Origin: Hyphomonadaceae bacterium
GTDB taxonomy: Bacteria > Pseudomonadota > Alphaproteobacteria > Caulobacterales > Hyphomonadaceae
Length of the DNA stretch: 14,259 nt
Reading direction: 5' to 3'
Assembly: GCA_030696545.1 (NCBI GenBank)
Contig: JAUYSA010000025.1
Location: 1 to 14,259 of the forward strand
Shown: positions 1 through 6,808 of the stretch, piece by piece
Numbering within the stretch: position 1 is the stretch's first letter
Layout of the letters: every line of letters begins with the position of its first letter
Translations under genes and position numbers: made by a program
Notes under the pieces: generated by a model
What the model was told of the DNA's origin: nothing
The model's input: only the letters and a program-made list of their open reading frames with translations
Databases searched by the model: none

Positions 1-414
1 CTTGTCCATCTTGTTGACGAAGATGCAGTGCGGCGCCTGAAGCTCATCCAGCCTGCGCAGCAGCGGTTGAAGCAGGCTGGCCCGTGAGGGATCGGGATCG
101 GCCACCACGATCGTGAGATCGACGGCGGGGAGGACGTTGTCCGCTTCGCTCTGGAAATCGACCGAGCCGGGACAATCGAGGACGACATACCGATCACCCA
201 GATAATCGAAGCCGGCGATGTTGAGTTCGGTCGAGAGGCCTCGCGCCCTCGCCTCCTCGCTGGCATCTCCAACAGATGTTCCTTGAGAGACCGATCCCTT
301 TCTCTGGATGCGATCAGCAATGTGGAGCATCGATTCGAGCAGGCTGGTTTTCCCAGCCCCGCAGGGTCCGCTCAAGGCGACCGCACGCACGGTCGCCGCC
401 TTTCCTCTGTCCAT
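1..414 (-). CDS. Elongation factor G-like GTPase (N-terminal part, runs off the left edge)
   Basis: This is the first 138 codons of a translational GTPase; the C-terminal part lies outside the window. The P-loop GPCGAGKTSLL is at residues 16-26, the switch I region (GDASEEARARGLSTELN) at about 49-65, the G3 motif DCPG at 80-83, and the G4 motif NKMD at 134-137. The DCPGSVDF wording and the ARGLSTE switch I match the paralogous EF-G-like family better than canonical FusA, which has DTPG and ERGIT. Canonical EF-G drives ribosome translocation; the cellular role of this paralogue group is not well defined. The ATG is preceded by a strong ribosome binding site (AAGGAGAT), and that site lies in a hairpin arm described separately. 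The neighbours give no functional link. Confidence 0.88.
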   Translation of the reverse strand, partial: MDRGKAATVRAVALSGPCGAGKTSLLESMLHIADRIQRKGSVSQGTSVGDASEEARARGLSTELNIAGFDYLGDRYVVLDCPGSVDFQSEADNVLPAVDLTIVVADPDPSRASLLQPLLRRLDELQAPHCIFVNKMDK

Positions 415-423
415 GGCCTATCT

Positions 424-444
424 CCTTCACACATGGGGTGAAGG
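424..444 (-). promoter_or_regulatory. Hairpin that contains the ribosome binding site of the EF-G-like gene
   Basis: A perfect 7-bp inverted repeat (CCTTCAC / GTGAAGG, 7-nt loop) sits in the leader of the minus-strand EF-G-like gene. Its 3' arm, GTGAAGG, runs directly into AGAT, so the folded RNA would hide most of the AAGGAG ribosome binding site. The fold is seen in the sequence; a regulatory role is inferred. Confidence 0.45.
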
Positions 445-489
445 GCCGCGGGCCGGTCCTCGTGGGACGCGGAATACTCAACGCCTAGA

Positions 490-507
490 GGGCCGTACCC
501 ACGGCCC
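490..507. repeat. Perfect stem-loop in the intergenic region
   Basis: GGGCCGT and ACGGCCC form a 7-bp GC-rich stem around a 4-nt loop. Neither strand has a T-run after it, so it is not a standard intrinsic terminator. It would lie in the far 5' leader of the EF-G-like gene if transcription starts upstream of it. The rest of 415-665 shows no gene that I can support. Confidence 0.4.
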
Positions 508-665
508 GGGCATGAAGACCGTGCGCCCACGCAGCCGATCGATCAACCCTGCGCACAAGTGATTATCTCGAAATTGTCAGGGACTTCGGGCCCGCCGACG
601 CTGGGGAACAATTGATTCCGGAGGGAGACCAAGCGACGGTTGCGCCAATCAAGGAGGAGCGAACC

Positions 666-1706
666 ATGAAAAGTGCGCTGATAGCGTCGGTGGTTCTTGT
701 GTGCAGTGCAGCGCCGGCGGCGTTGGCACAGGCGGCATACGAGAAGCCGAAGACAAGCTGGGGCGTGCCGGACTTCGGCGGCTTCTGGACGAACACATCA
801 CTGACCACGATGCAGCGTCCGCCCGGCGCGGAGAAGCTGGTGATGACAGGTGAAGAGGCCGAAGCGCTGACGCACCGCAACGTCTATTCGGCGGCCGAGC
901 GTGAAGAGGCTGGCGCGTCAAAGATCGATGCGGCGTCTTCCGAGAAGCTGCTGGCCGACAAGAATGCCTCGCGCGCCTACAACCGCTTCTGGATGGACCC
1001 GGGTTCGAGCTATGCGCAGGTGAAGGGCGAGTATCGCTCGTCCTGGATCACATCTCCGGCGGACGGGAAAATTCCCTATACCGAGGCAGGTGTGCAGGCG
1101 AACATGCGAACGGACTCGTTTGATGGCCACGAGATCAGGCCGCTGCCGGAGCGCTGCCTGATGAGCTTTACCGGCGGCGCGGGTCCGGTGCTCAACAATG
1201 GGATGTACAACAACACATATCAGATCGTGCAATCGCCCGGCTCAGTGATGATACTGACCGAGATGATCCACGATGTGCGCGTGATCCCGATCGTGAAATC
1301 AGCTGCTGAAGCCAAACACGGCCCGAGCAATATTCCGAAGTGGGGCGGCGACTCGGTCGGCTGGTATGAGGGCGACACGCTGGTGGTGGAGACGGTGAAC
1401 TCCCACCCGAAACAGCGTTCGTTCATCTCGCCCAAGGGCAAGGTGACGGAGCGCTATACGCGCTGGTCTGACGACGAGATCTTCTATCAGTTCAAGGTCG
1501 ACGATCCTGTGCTATACACCAGCGCCTGGGGCGGAGAGATGTCTTTGCGGACGTCTGCCGAGCCGCTGTACGAGTACGCCTGTCACGAGGGCAATTATGC
1601 CCTGCCGGGCATTCTCGCGGGCGCGCGGAAGCTGGAGCGCGAGGGACGGCCGCATCCGATCCAGAAGCCTATCTTCGCGGGCGTCGATGTGTCGGACGGC
1701 GAATAG
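666..1706 (+). CDS. Secreted protein of unknown function
   Basis: This encodes 346 residues with a clear Sec signal peptide: MKSALIASVVLVCSAAP then an ALA-Q cleavage site after residue 21, so the mature protein should be periplasmic or secreted. The ATG follows a strong AAGGAGG site (651-657); the upstream extension of the frame was rejected for that reason. Recognisable stretches are PDFGGFWTNTSLT near the mature N-terminus, the central GGDSVGWYEGDTLVVET, and LYEYACHEGNYALPGILAGAR near the C-terminus. I recall similar uncharacterised secreted proteins in Acidobacteria and Proteobacteria, which share the WEGDTLVV and YEYACHEGNY blocks; no activity is known to me. Its stop codon directly abuts the stop of the convergent dioxygenase gene. 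Confidence 0.85.
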   Translation: MKSALIASVVLVCSAAPAALAQAAYEKPKTSWGVPDFGGFWTNTSLTTMQRPPGAEKLVMTGEEAEALTHRNVYSAAEREEAGASKIDAASSEKLLADKNASRAYNRFWMDPGSSYAQVKGEYRSSWITSPADGKIPYTEAGVQANMRTDSFDGHEIRPLPERCLMSFTGGAGPVLNNGMYNNTYQIVQSPGSVMILTEMIHDVRVIPIVKSAAEAKHGPSNIPKWGGDSVGWYEGDTLVVETVNSHPKQRSFISPKGKVTERYTRWSDDEIFYQFKVDDPVLYTSAWGGEMSLRTSAEPLYEYACHEGNYALPGILAGARKLEREGRPHPIQKPIFAGVDVSDGE

Positions 1707-2693
1707 TCATGTTACGTCGCGGGCAAGGTCGGGGAAAACCTTTCCGACCTTGCCGAGCAGGTAGTCGCCATACGTGCCGGTGAAGTCGTGCAGGTTCGCC
1801 TTGTCCCACCGCTCCACGCTGTCGTTGTTCGCGGTGCGTCCGGGAAGCGGGACGATGCGGGTGTCGAATGCCGGATCGAAGAAGAACGGGAATGACAGGC
1901 GCGAGCGGCCGCTGACATTGAGCACGCGATGCGGCGTGGAGCGGTAAACGCCGCCGGTGAGCCGATCGAGCATGTCGCCTATGTTGCAGACGATCGTGCC
2001 GGGTATGGGCGGCGCGTCGATCCATCCGTGCTGCGTCCTCACCTGCAGCCCGCCCTTGTCGTCCTGCGCCAGCAGGGTGAGCAGGCCGTAATCGGTGTGC
2101 TCGCCGACGCCCCAACCTTCGGCTGCATCGGAAGCTGGATAATGGAAGATACGGAACAGCATCGTGGGGTTGGCGGTGTAGGTTTGCCGGAAATACTGCG
2201 CATCCAGGCCGAGGCTGAGGGCGATGCCCTCCATGATTGCGTGCGCTGATCGGGCCGACTGATCCATGAATTCGGTGACTGCGGTTCCCAGTTCGGGAAC
2301 ACTGGCCGGAAACAGGTTGGCGCCGTGCAGAGGAAGCCCGGCTTTCACGCGCGGATCTTCTTCGCCAAGCTCTTCGCCAAAATAGATGCCTTCCTTGATG
2401 TCTGGCCGGCCCGATGTGAGCTCGCCACCTACGGGAAAGAAACCACGCCAGGCGCGGCCACCGCGCGACATAGCGATCTTGATCTTCTCGTCATGCGGCA
2501 AGGCAAAGAAACGATGGCTCGCGTCCGTCACCGCGGCAAGCGTATCGATCGTGATGGCGTGACCGCTGGCGTAGAAGAAGCCGAGATCACGGCAGGCTGC
2601 GCCAATTTCCTCCGCAGCAAGGCGGCGGGAAGATTCGTCGACGCCGAACAGCGGCGCGACGTTGATGACCGGAAGACGCATCGTGGAAGCCAT
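1707..2693 (-). CDS. 2-oxoglutarate/Fe(II)-dependent dioxygenase, isopenicillin N synthase family
   Basis: A 328-residue soluble enzyme. The family places a non-heme iron in a double-stranded beta-helix and usually couples decarboxylation of 2-oxoglutarate to oxidation of a small molecule. The N-terminal DIOX_N-like part starts LPVINVAPLFG and includes the GFFYASGH block at about 38-45. The iron ligands are H199 and D201 (EHTDYG) and H255 (STPHRV); R265 and S267 (SRLSF) form the RxS co-substrate site, so all key residues are present. The substrate cannot be read from the sequence. The ATG at 2693 has only a weak GGGG site; a second ATG five codons later is possible. A TetR-type regulator lies 38 bp upstream on the same strand and probably controls it in one operon. 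Confidence 0.9.
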   Translation of the reverse strand: MASTMRLPVINVAPLFGVDESSRRLAAEEIGAACRDLGFFYASGHAITIDTLAAVTDASHRFFALPHDEKIKIAMSRGGRAWRGFFPVGGELTSGRPDIKEGIYFGEELGEEDPRVKAGLPLHGANLFPASVPELGTAVTEFMDQSARSAHAIMEGIALSLGLDAQYFRQTYTANPTMLFRIFHYPASDAAEGWGVGEHTDYGLLTLLAQDDKGGLQVRTQHGWIDAPPIPGTIVCNIGDMLDRLTGGVYRSTPHRVLNVSGRSRLSFPFFFDPAFDTRIVPLPGRTANNDSVERWDKANLHDFTGTYGDYLLGKVGKVFPDLARDVT

Positions 2694-2731
2694 GCCCCAG
2701 TGTGGCGCTATGCGACGCCGGGCTCAAGCCG

Positions 2732-3349
2732 TCAGGCCTGAAGGGCGCGGCGCACCGACACGACAAAAGCGTCTCGCACCTTTGGCAGCGGCGTTTTCTC
2801 TTCGTCATTGAGCCATTGGCCCATCACGCCGCGCAGCGCAGCCAGTATCCACACGGCCTCGGCTTCCGGCACGATGTCCGGCCGGATCTCGCCGCGCGCT
2901 ATCCCGGCGCGGAGGAAGTCGCAGAACGTAGCTTTGCTCGCTTCCGCCAGCCCGGAAATGGACTTTGCCAGAGCGGGCTTGCCGGGCGATGCGCCGAGGA
3001 TGGCGTGAAAGGCACGGAGGATTCGTGGATCTTTCCTGCCGTCGTCGAAGTAATGCTCGAGACGTTCGAGAAAACCTTCCAGCCCCTCCCTTCCCGGTAT
3101 TCTGCGCTGCACGCGCTGGAGGTATTTTTCGACGACGAAATCGCATAGCGCGATCAGGGCCGCGTCCTTCGATGCAAAGTAATGCGCGGGCAGCGCCCGG
3201 CTGTATCCCGCCAGTTGGCCGGCCTCGGCGAGCGTCAGCTCATCGATGCCGCGGTCCGCGATGATCTGAAGCGCGGCCATGAGGATTGCCTGCTCGGCTT
3301 TTTCGCGACGCTGAGCCTGCGTAGGGCGCGTGCGATCCGATGTGCGCAT
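2732..3349 (-). CDS. TetR-family transcriptional regulator
   Basis: A 205-residue regulator. The N-terminal DNA-binding region is at about residues 12-62, with AQRREKAEQAILMAALQIIADRG as the first helix, the helix-turn-helix around 39-58, and the FASKDAAL block that closes TetR domains at about 58-65. The rest is a helical ligand-binding domain with no recognisable ligand signature. It sits 38 bp upstream of the dioxygenase gene on the same strand, so the two are probably co-transcribed and the regulator probably controls both. The ATG at 3349 has no good ribosome binding site. A different frame upstream starts at 3485 behind a good GAGGGG site and overlaps this gene, so the true N-terminus may be longer through a frameshift, or a leader peptide may exist. 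Confidence 0.88.
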   Translation of the reverse strand: MRTSDRTRPTQAQRREKAEQAILMAALQIIADRGIDELTLAEAGQLAGYSRALPAHYFASKDAALIALCDFVVEKYLQRVQRRIPGREGLEGFLERLEHYFDDGRKDPRILRAFHAILGASPGKPALAKSISGLAEASKATFCDFLRAGIARGEIRPDIVPEAEAVWILAALRGVMGQWLNDEEKTPLPKVRDAFVVSVRRALQA

Positions 3350-3494
3350 GGAGCGCGACTGTCTGGGAAGAAGTGGCTGCCGGGCCGGCAGGCGAAGGGA
3401 CGCGGGTGGAGCGCGCCCCCTGAAGCTTACGGGCAGTCTTCTGACGCCCGGCCTTTGCCGGTTTCGTCACCGCCTTTGCAGGCATCCCGTCCCC

Positions 3495-3522
3495 TCAAAC
3501 AAACTAATTGGTAGTCAAACAA
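3495..3522. promoter_or_regulatory. Candidate operator for the TetR-family regulator
   Basis: An imperfect inverted repeat, ACTA-ATTGG-TAGT (3503-3515), is overlapped by a direct repeat of TCAAACAA at 3495-3502 and 3515-3522. The direct-repeat copies are exactly 20 bp apart, about two helical turns. The site lies about 150 bp before the TetR ATG and 10-20 bp before the alternative upstream ATG at 3485. TetR proteins commonly bind short palindromes near their own promoters; binding here is inferred. Confidence 0.35.
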
Positions 3523-3663
3523 GTTTCCGCGCTAATGGCAAGCGCACTCCGCGAGGCTAAAAAGCCCGATCATCGCCTGCTTGGCCGCACGCCAATTACG
3601 TCCGGCCCAGCCCGGCCGCCAAAAGGCCCGCAAATCCAGCAATAATCACTGTCGCAACTGCCC

Positions 3664-3692
3664 TTGCGCCCAAGGGGCCTCGACGTTACAAC
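3664..3692 (+). promoter_or_regulatory. Promoter of the tRNA-Arg gene
   Basis: A -35 element TTGCGC (3664-3669) and a -10 element TACAAC (3687-3692) are separated by 17 bp, which fits a housekeeping sigma factor. The -10 box ends 19 bp before the mature tRNA 5' end. A CCCTTG-CGCC-CAAGGG inverted repeat (3661-3676) overlaps the -35 box. Confidence 0.5.
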
Positions 3693-3711
3693 CCGCCCCT
3701 CATTGCAGGAC

Positions 3712-3788
3712 GCGCCCGTAGCTCAGCTGGATAGAGCACCAGACTACGAATCTGGGGGTCAGGAGTTCGAATCTCTTCGGGCGCGCCA
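3712..3788 (+). tRNA. tRNA-Arg (anticodon ACG)
   Basis: This 77-nt cloverleaf has an acceptor stem GCGCCCG/CGGGCGC, D-stem GCUC/GAGC, anticodon stem CCAGA/UCUGG with loop CUACGAA, a 5-nt variable loop and a T-loop UUCGAAU. The anticodon ACG (A34 normally edited to inosine) reads CGU, CGC and CGA codons. The discriminator base is G and the CCA end is encoded (3786-3788). No integrase or partial tRNA copy lies nearby, so there is no sign that it serves as an integration site. It converges on the P1 peptidase gene, which ends 19 bp away. Confidence 0.96.
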
Positions 3789-3807
3789 GTTTTCTTGAAA
3801 TGACAGG

Positions 3808-4812
3808 TTAGATTGCGGCTTCGTGTACGCCTCGCGCGATTGCTCGGGCGAGGCTGGAGGCGGCGAGTTCGCCGAGGCGGGCGATCGTGAAGGGGCGTTG
3901 CTCTGGACGCTCGATTTGCGCGGTCGAGAGGCAGAAGACAACATCGCCATCGAAGGGCGCGAAGGCTGGGCGGACGGCGCGGGATATCCCCGAGAGCGCC
4001 ATCTTGGCGACGCGCTGCGCTTCGGCTGGCGTGAGCGCGACATTGGTGGCGACGCAGGCGATTGTTGTATTGGTTCGGCCAGCGGCTGGCTGTCCGCGCG
4101 TTGCCGGGTTGGCTTTGGCGTCGCCCCAGTCGTCGAGATCCAGCGCGAAGCCATGAGGCGGTCGCTTGCCGCCGAACTCACTTGCCTGCTCGTAGGGCCA
4201 GGCCCAGTACACGTCGGTTCCCGGCATTGTTACAGCGCCAAACGAATTAACGGCGGCGAGCGCTCCGACGATCAAACCGTCATCCGTCATGACACTTGCC
4301 GAGCCAAGACCGCCCGGCGCCATGCCCGCTCGCGCGCCGTATCCGGCGCCCGCGCGACCAAGAGCGAAATGGGCATCGGCCTTCTTCAACGCGTCCATAC
4401 CCAACGCCCGGTAAGGCGGCGTCTCGCCCCAGGATTTGTCGCCTGCATTTGCGAGGTCATACAGGATAGCGGCTGGCACGACGGGAGAACGGGGCACAGC
4501 GCTGTTAGGTATGAGCGCGAAGCCCTCCCCGGCGGCGCCTAGCGCGGCGGTTACGCCGTCAGCAGCGGCCAGTCCGTAAACAGATCCACCTGACAGGACG
4601 AGCGCGTCGATTGCATCGACAAGCGTATCCGGGCCAAGCGCGTCGGTTTCCCGCGTGCCGGGCCCGCCGCCAGCCACGGCCACGGCGGCAACAGCGCGGG
4701 CAGTTGGGCGGATGACCGTCACCCCGGTCATGGCGCCTGCATCATGTGCAGACCCCACTTTAAGACCGCCTACATCGGTGATCAGGTTGAAAGGTCCCGG
4801 CCGCGCCGTCAT
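3808..4812 (-). CDS. P1-family self-cleaving peptidase (DmpA/NylC-like aminopeptidase-amidase)
   Basis: A predicted 334-residue cytoplasmic enzyme. The family is made as a single chain that cuts itself into alpha and beta subunits, exposing a nucleophile at the new N-terminus; members are aminopeptidases/esterases (DmpA) or amide hydrolases (NylC). Visible features are the N-terminal PGPFNLITDVGGLKVG, LVLSGGSVYGLAAADGV, the GGLGSAS block, and GRTNTTIACVATN. In the last, N248-T249 matches the Asn-Thr self-cleavage site of NylC. D288 and D290 (FDGD) match its acidic pair. I chose the ATG at 4812 because a GAGG site lies 8 nt upstream and family homology begins there. A second ATG at 4848 would add 12 residues, but it has no good site and sits about where transcription would start from a TACAAT box (minus strand, 4860-4855). 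The gene is divergent from the gamma-glutamyltransferase. Confidence 0.88.
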   Translation of the reverse strand: MTARPGPFNLITDVGGLKVGSAHDAGAMTGVTVIRPTARAVAAVAVAGGGPGTRETDALGPDTLVDAIDALVLSGGSVYGLAAADGVTAALGAAGEGFALIPNSAVPRSPVVPAAILYDLANAGDKSWGETPPYRALGMDALKKADAHFALGRAGAGYGARAGMAPGGLGSASVMTDDGLIVGALAAVNSFGAVTMPGTDVYWAWPYEQASEFGGKRPPHGFALDLDDWGDAKANPATRGQPAAGRTNTTIACVATNVALTPAEAQRVAKMALSGISRAVRPAFAPFDGDVVFCLSTAQIERPEQRPFTIARLGELAASSLARAIARGVHEAAI

Positions 4813-4912
4813 TTGACAAGCCTCAAAGGTCGGATCAGTTGCGGTCATTCCCGGATTGTATAAGGCCTGTATGCGGTTCCATCAGGTTCCGCGCAAGAAG
4901 GAGCGCCTCTGC

Positions 4913-6679
4913 ATGCGCCACTCTCTTTTGGCATTTGCCGCATCACTGACGCTGGTTGCGTGCGTGGCGCCGCCACAGACGGATACGTCGGCAACGCCAG
5001 CTTCTGGCGAGTGGCGGCTGGCTGGCCGGGCCATGGTTTCGGCGGCTGACAAACGCGCGGTCGATGCAGCACTGGATGTCATGAAGGCGGGCGGCAGCGC
5101 GGTGGATGCGGCCATCGCGGCGCATACGGTGCTTGGGCTGGTCGAGCCACAAAGTTCGGGACTCGGCGGCGGCGGCTATATGGTTGTGTACGATCGCAAG
5201 TCGAACACGACCGTCACGTTCGATGGCCGCGAGACGGCGCCGGCGACGGCCACGGCTGACTACTTCACGGTCAACGGTCATAACCTCGGCTACATTCAGG
5301 CGGTGTATTCCGGCAAGTCGATTGGCGTGCCGTCAGCTGTGGCGCTCTATAAAGCCGCGCACGAAAAATACGGCAAGCTGCCGTGGGGCCCGCAATTCGA
5401 TGCAGCCATCAAGCTGGCCGATGACGGCTTCATCGTGTCGCGACGTCTGGCGAACTCGCTTGGGGCGCGCTTCCAGACGGGGCCGCTTGGCACAACCCCC
5501 GCCAGCGGCGCGTACTTCTTCCCGAATGGCAAGGCGCTGGCCGTAGGCGATCGCCGCACCAACCCGGAATACGCGGCGACGCTGCGCAGCGTAGCGAAGG
5601 AAGGGCCGTCTGCTTTCTATTCTGGCGCGATCGCGCAGAACATCATCGGCGCCGTTCAGGCTGGCGACATCAAGGGTGATCTCTCGCTGAAGGATCTTGC
5701 CAACTACAAGGTGCTGGTGAAGCCGGCGGTGTGCGGACCGTTCCAGGAGTATCGTATCTGCTCTGCCCCGCCCGCATCGTCAGGCGGCGTTGCGATGAAC
5801 CAGATCATGTCGCTGTACGAAGCCATTGTCGCGAAGAACGACGACGTTACCGATGACACGCTGCTGCGCGACTTCGTGCTGGCCGAACAGCTGGGCTATG
5901 CGGACCGAGACCACTATGTGGCGGATCCCGATGCGGTGAACGTGCCGGTGGCTGACCTGCTTAACCCGGACTACATCAAGGCGCGCGCCAACAGCGGCTT
6001 TGCGCCCGGCGATGCGCCTGAGCCAGGCGATCCAGGCGCGGTGCTTCACAACAAGCCAATCCGTGACCAGTGGGGCCGCGATACCGCTGCGCCGCAGCCC
6101 GGCACGACGCATATGTCTTTCGTGGATTTCGAAGGCAACGCCGTGTCGTTCACGGCGACCGTCGAGGGGCCTTTTGGTTCATCGCGCTGGGCGAACGGCT
6201 TTGTGCTAAACAATCAGCTGACCGACTTCACGCGGCCGGCGATGCTGAATGGCAAGCCGGTGGCGAACGCCCCGGGACCGGGCAAACGTCCGCGTTCGTC
6301 AATGTCGCCCACAATCGTACTCGACAAGTCCGGCGACGTTTTCATGGTGACGGGCTCGCCGGGCGGCAATTCGATTGTCGGCTATGTCGCGAAGACTCTG
6401 GTGGCTGTGCTCGACTGGGGGAAGACGGCGCAGGAAGCGAGTTCGCTACCTAACATCGTGGCGCGCGGACAGCTTGTTCGCGTCGAGACTTCCGACACGA
6501 CCGCAGGCCCCAACCCGATCGGCAAGGCCTGGGCGACAACGCTGAGCGGTATGGGGTTCAAGGTGCAGGAAGTATCGGGCGAAGTGTCGGGCCTGAACCT
6601 GATCGTGGCTCGCAAGGACAGGTTTGAAGGCGGCGCGGACCCACGCCGCGAAGGCGTGGCGATCGAGATCGTGAAATAG
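4913..6679 (+). CDS. ggt: Gamma-glutamyltransferase, predicted lipoprotein
   Basis: A 588-residue enzyme that breaks or transfers the gamma-glutamyl bond of glutathione and related compounds in the cell envelope. The start at 4913 is set by AAGGAG (4898-4903) and the signal peptide; a start at 4856 would bury the signal. MRHSLLAFAASLTLVAC ends in a lipobox (LVAC), so the protein should be lipid-anchored at C17. Family blocks include SSGLGGGGYMVVYD near 82-95, R106 in DGRETAP (glutamyl-carboxylate binding), the self-cleavage and nucleophile site at T398 in GTTHMSFVD, KRPRSSMSP, and GSPGG near 481-485. All expected catalytic features are present and the length is typical. The preproenzyme is expected to split before T398 into large and small subunits. 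The nearest gene on the left is a divergent hydrolase that also activates itself by cleavage. Confidence 0.95.
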   Translation: MRHSLLAFAASLTLVACVAPPQTDTSATPASGEWRLAGRAMVSAADKRAVDAALDVMKAGGSAVDAAIAAHTVLGLVEPQSSGLGGGGYMVVYDRKSNTTVTFDGRETAPATATADYFTVNGHNLGYIQAVYSGKSIGVPSAVALYKAAHEKYGKLPWGPQFDAAIKLADDGFIVSRRLANSLGARFQTGPLGTTPASGAYFFPNGKALAVGDRRTNPEYAATLRSVAKEGPSAFYSGAIAQNIIGAVQAGDIKGDLSLKDLANYKVLVKPAVCGPFQEYRICSAPPASSGGVAMNQIMSLYEAIVAKNDDVTDDTLLRDFVLAEQLGYADRDHYVADPDAVNVPVADLLNPDYIKARANSGFAPGDAPEPGDPGAVLHNKPIRDQWGRDTAAPQPGTTHMSFVDFEGNAVSFTATVEGPFGSSRWANGFVLNNQLTDFTRPAMLNGKPVANAPGPGKRPRSSMSPTIVLDKSGDVFMVTGSPGGNSIVGYVAKTLVAVLDWGKTAQEASSLPNIVARGQLVRVETSDTTAGPNPIGKAWATTLSGMGFKVQEVSGEVSGLNLIVARKDRFEGGADPRREGVAIEIVK

Positions 6680-6726
6680 CCGAAACGTTACGCTCTCGTC
6701 ATAAGTCAGCTGCGGGTTAAGCAGCA

Positions 6727-6751
6727 GGAACTGGTTGTCTCCAGTCACGTT
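6727..6751 (+). promoter_or_regulatory. EcfG-type general stress promoter for the DUF4142 gene
   Basis: GGAAC (6727-6731) and CGTT (6748-6751) are separated by exactly 16 bp. This matches the known consensus for the extracytoplasmic-function sigma factor EcfG, which runs the general stress response in Alphaproteobacteria. Transcription would begin near 6758, giving a leader of about 50 nt before the TTG start at 6809. A tandem CGGCGCTGC (6764-6772 and 6775-6783) lies in that leader. Confidence 0.6.
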
Positions 6752-6808
6752 GTGTGGACATCGCGGCGCTGCCTCGGCGCTGCTTCCGTATGACATCAGG
6801 AGATACCA

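Larger units (their letters stand above)
3350..3711. other. Non-coding stretch between the TetR gene and the tRNA
   Basis: No conserved gene is visible in these 362 bases. They hold the start of a possible 81-residue minus-strand reading frame (3240-3485) with a Lys/Ala-rich N-terminus (MPAKAVTKPAKAGRQKTARK) and a GAGGGG site 5 nt before its ATG. They also hold a candidate regulator operator at 3495-3522 and the tRNA promoter at 3664-3692. A short GGCT-AAAA-AGCC stem at 3555-3566 has no obvious role. Confidence 0.5.

Noticed and set aside
3712..3788. tRNA-Arg as an attachment site of an integrated element
   Set aside because: No integrase gene, no repeated tRNA 3' end and no change in gene character were seen around it.
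3823..4542. 239-residue open frame on the plus strand
   Set aside because: It is a shadow of the P1 peptidase gene, whose motifs are clear on the other strand.
4813..4864. TTGACA at 4813 and TATAAG at 4859 as a promoter for the gamma-glutamyltransferase gene
   Set aside because: The two boxes are 40 bp apart. TATAAG with the nearer TTGCGG has a spacer of only 14 bp. No acceptable pair could be formed.
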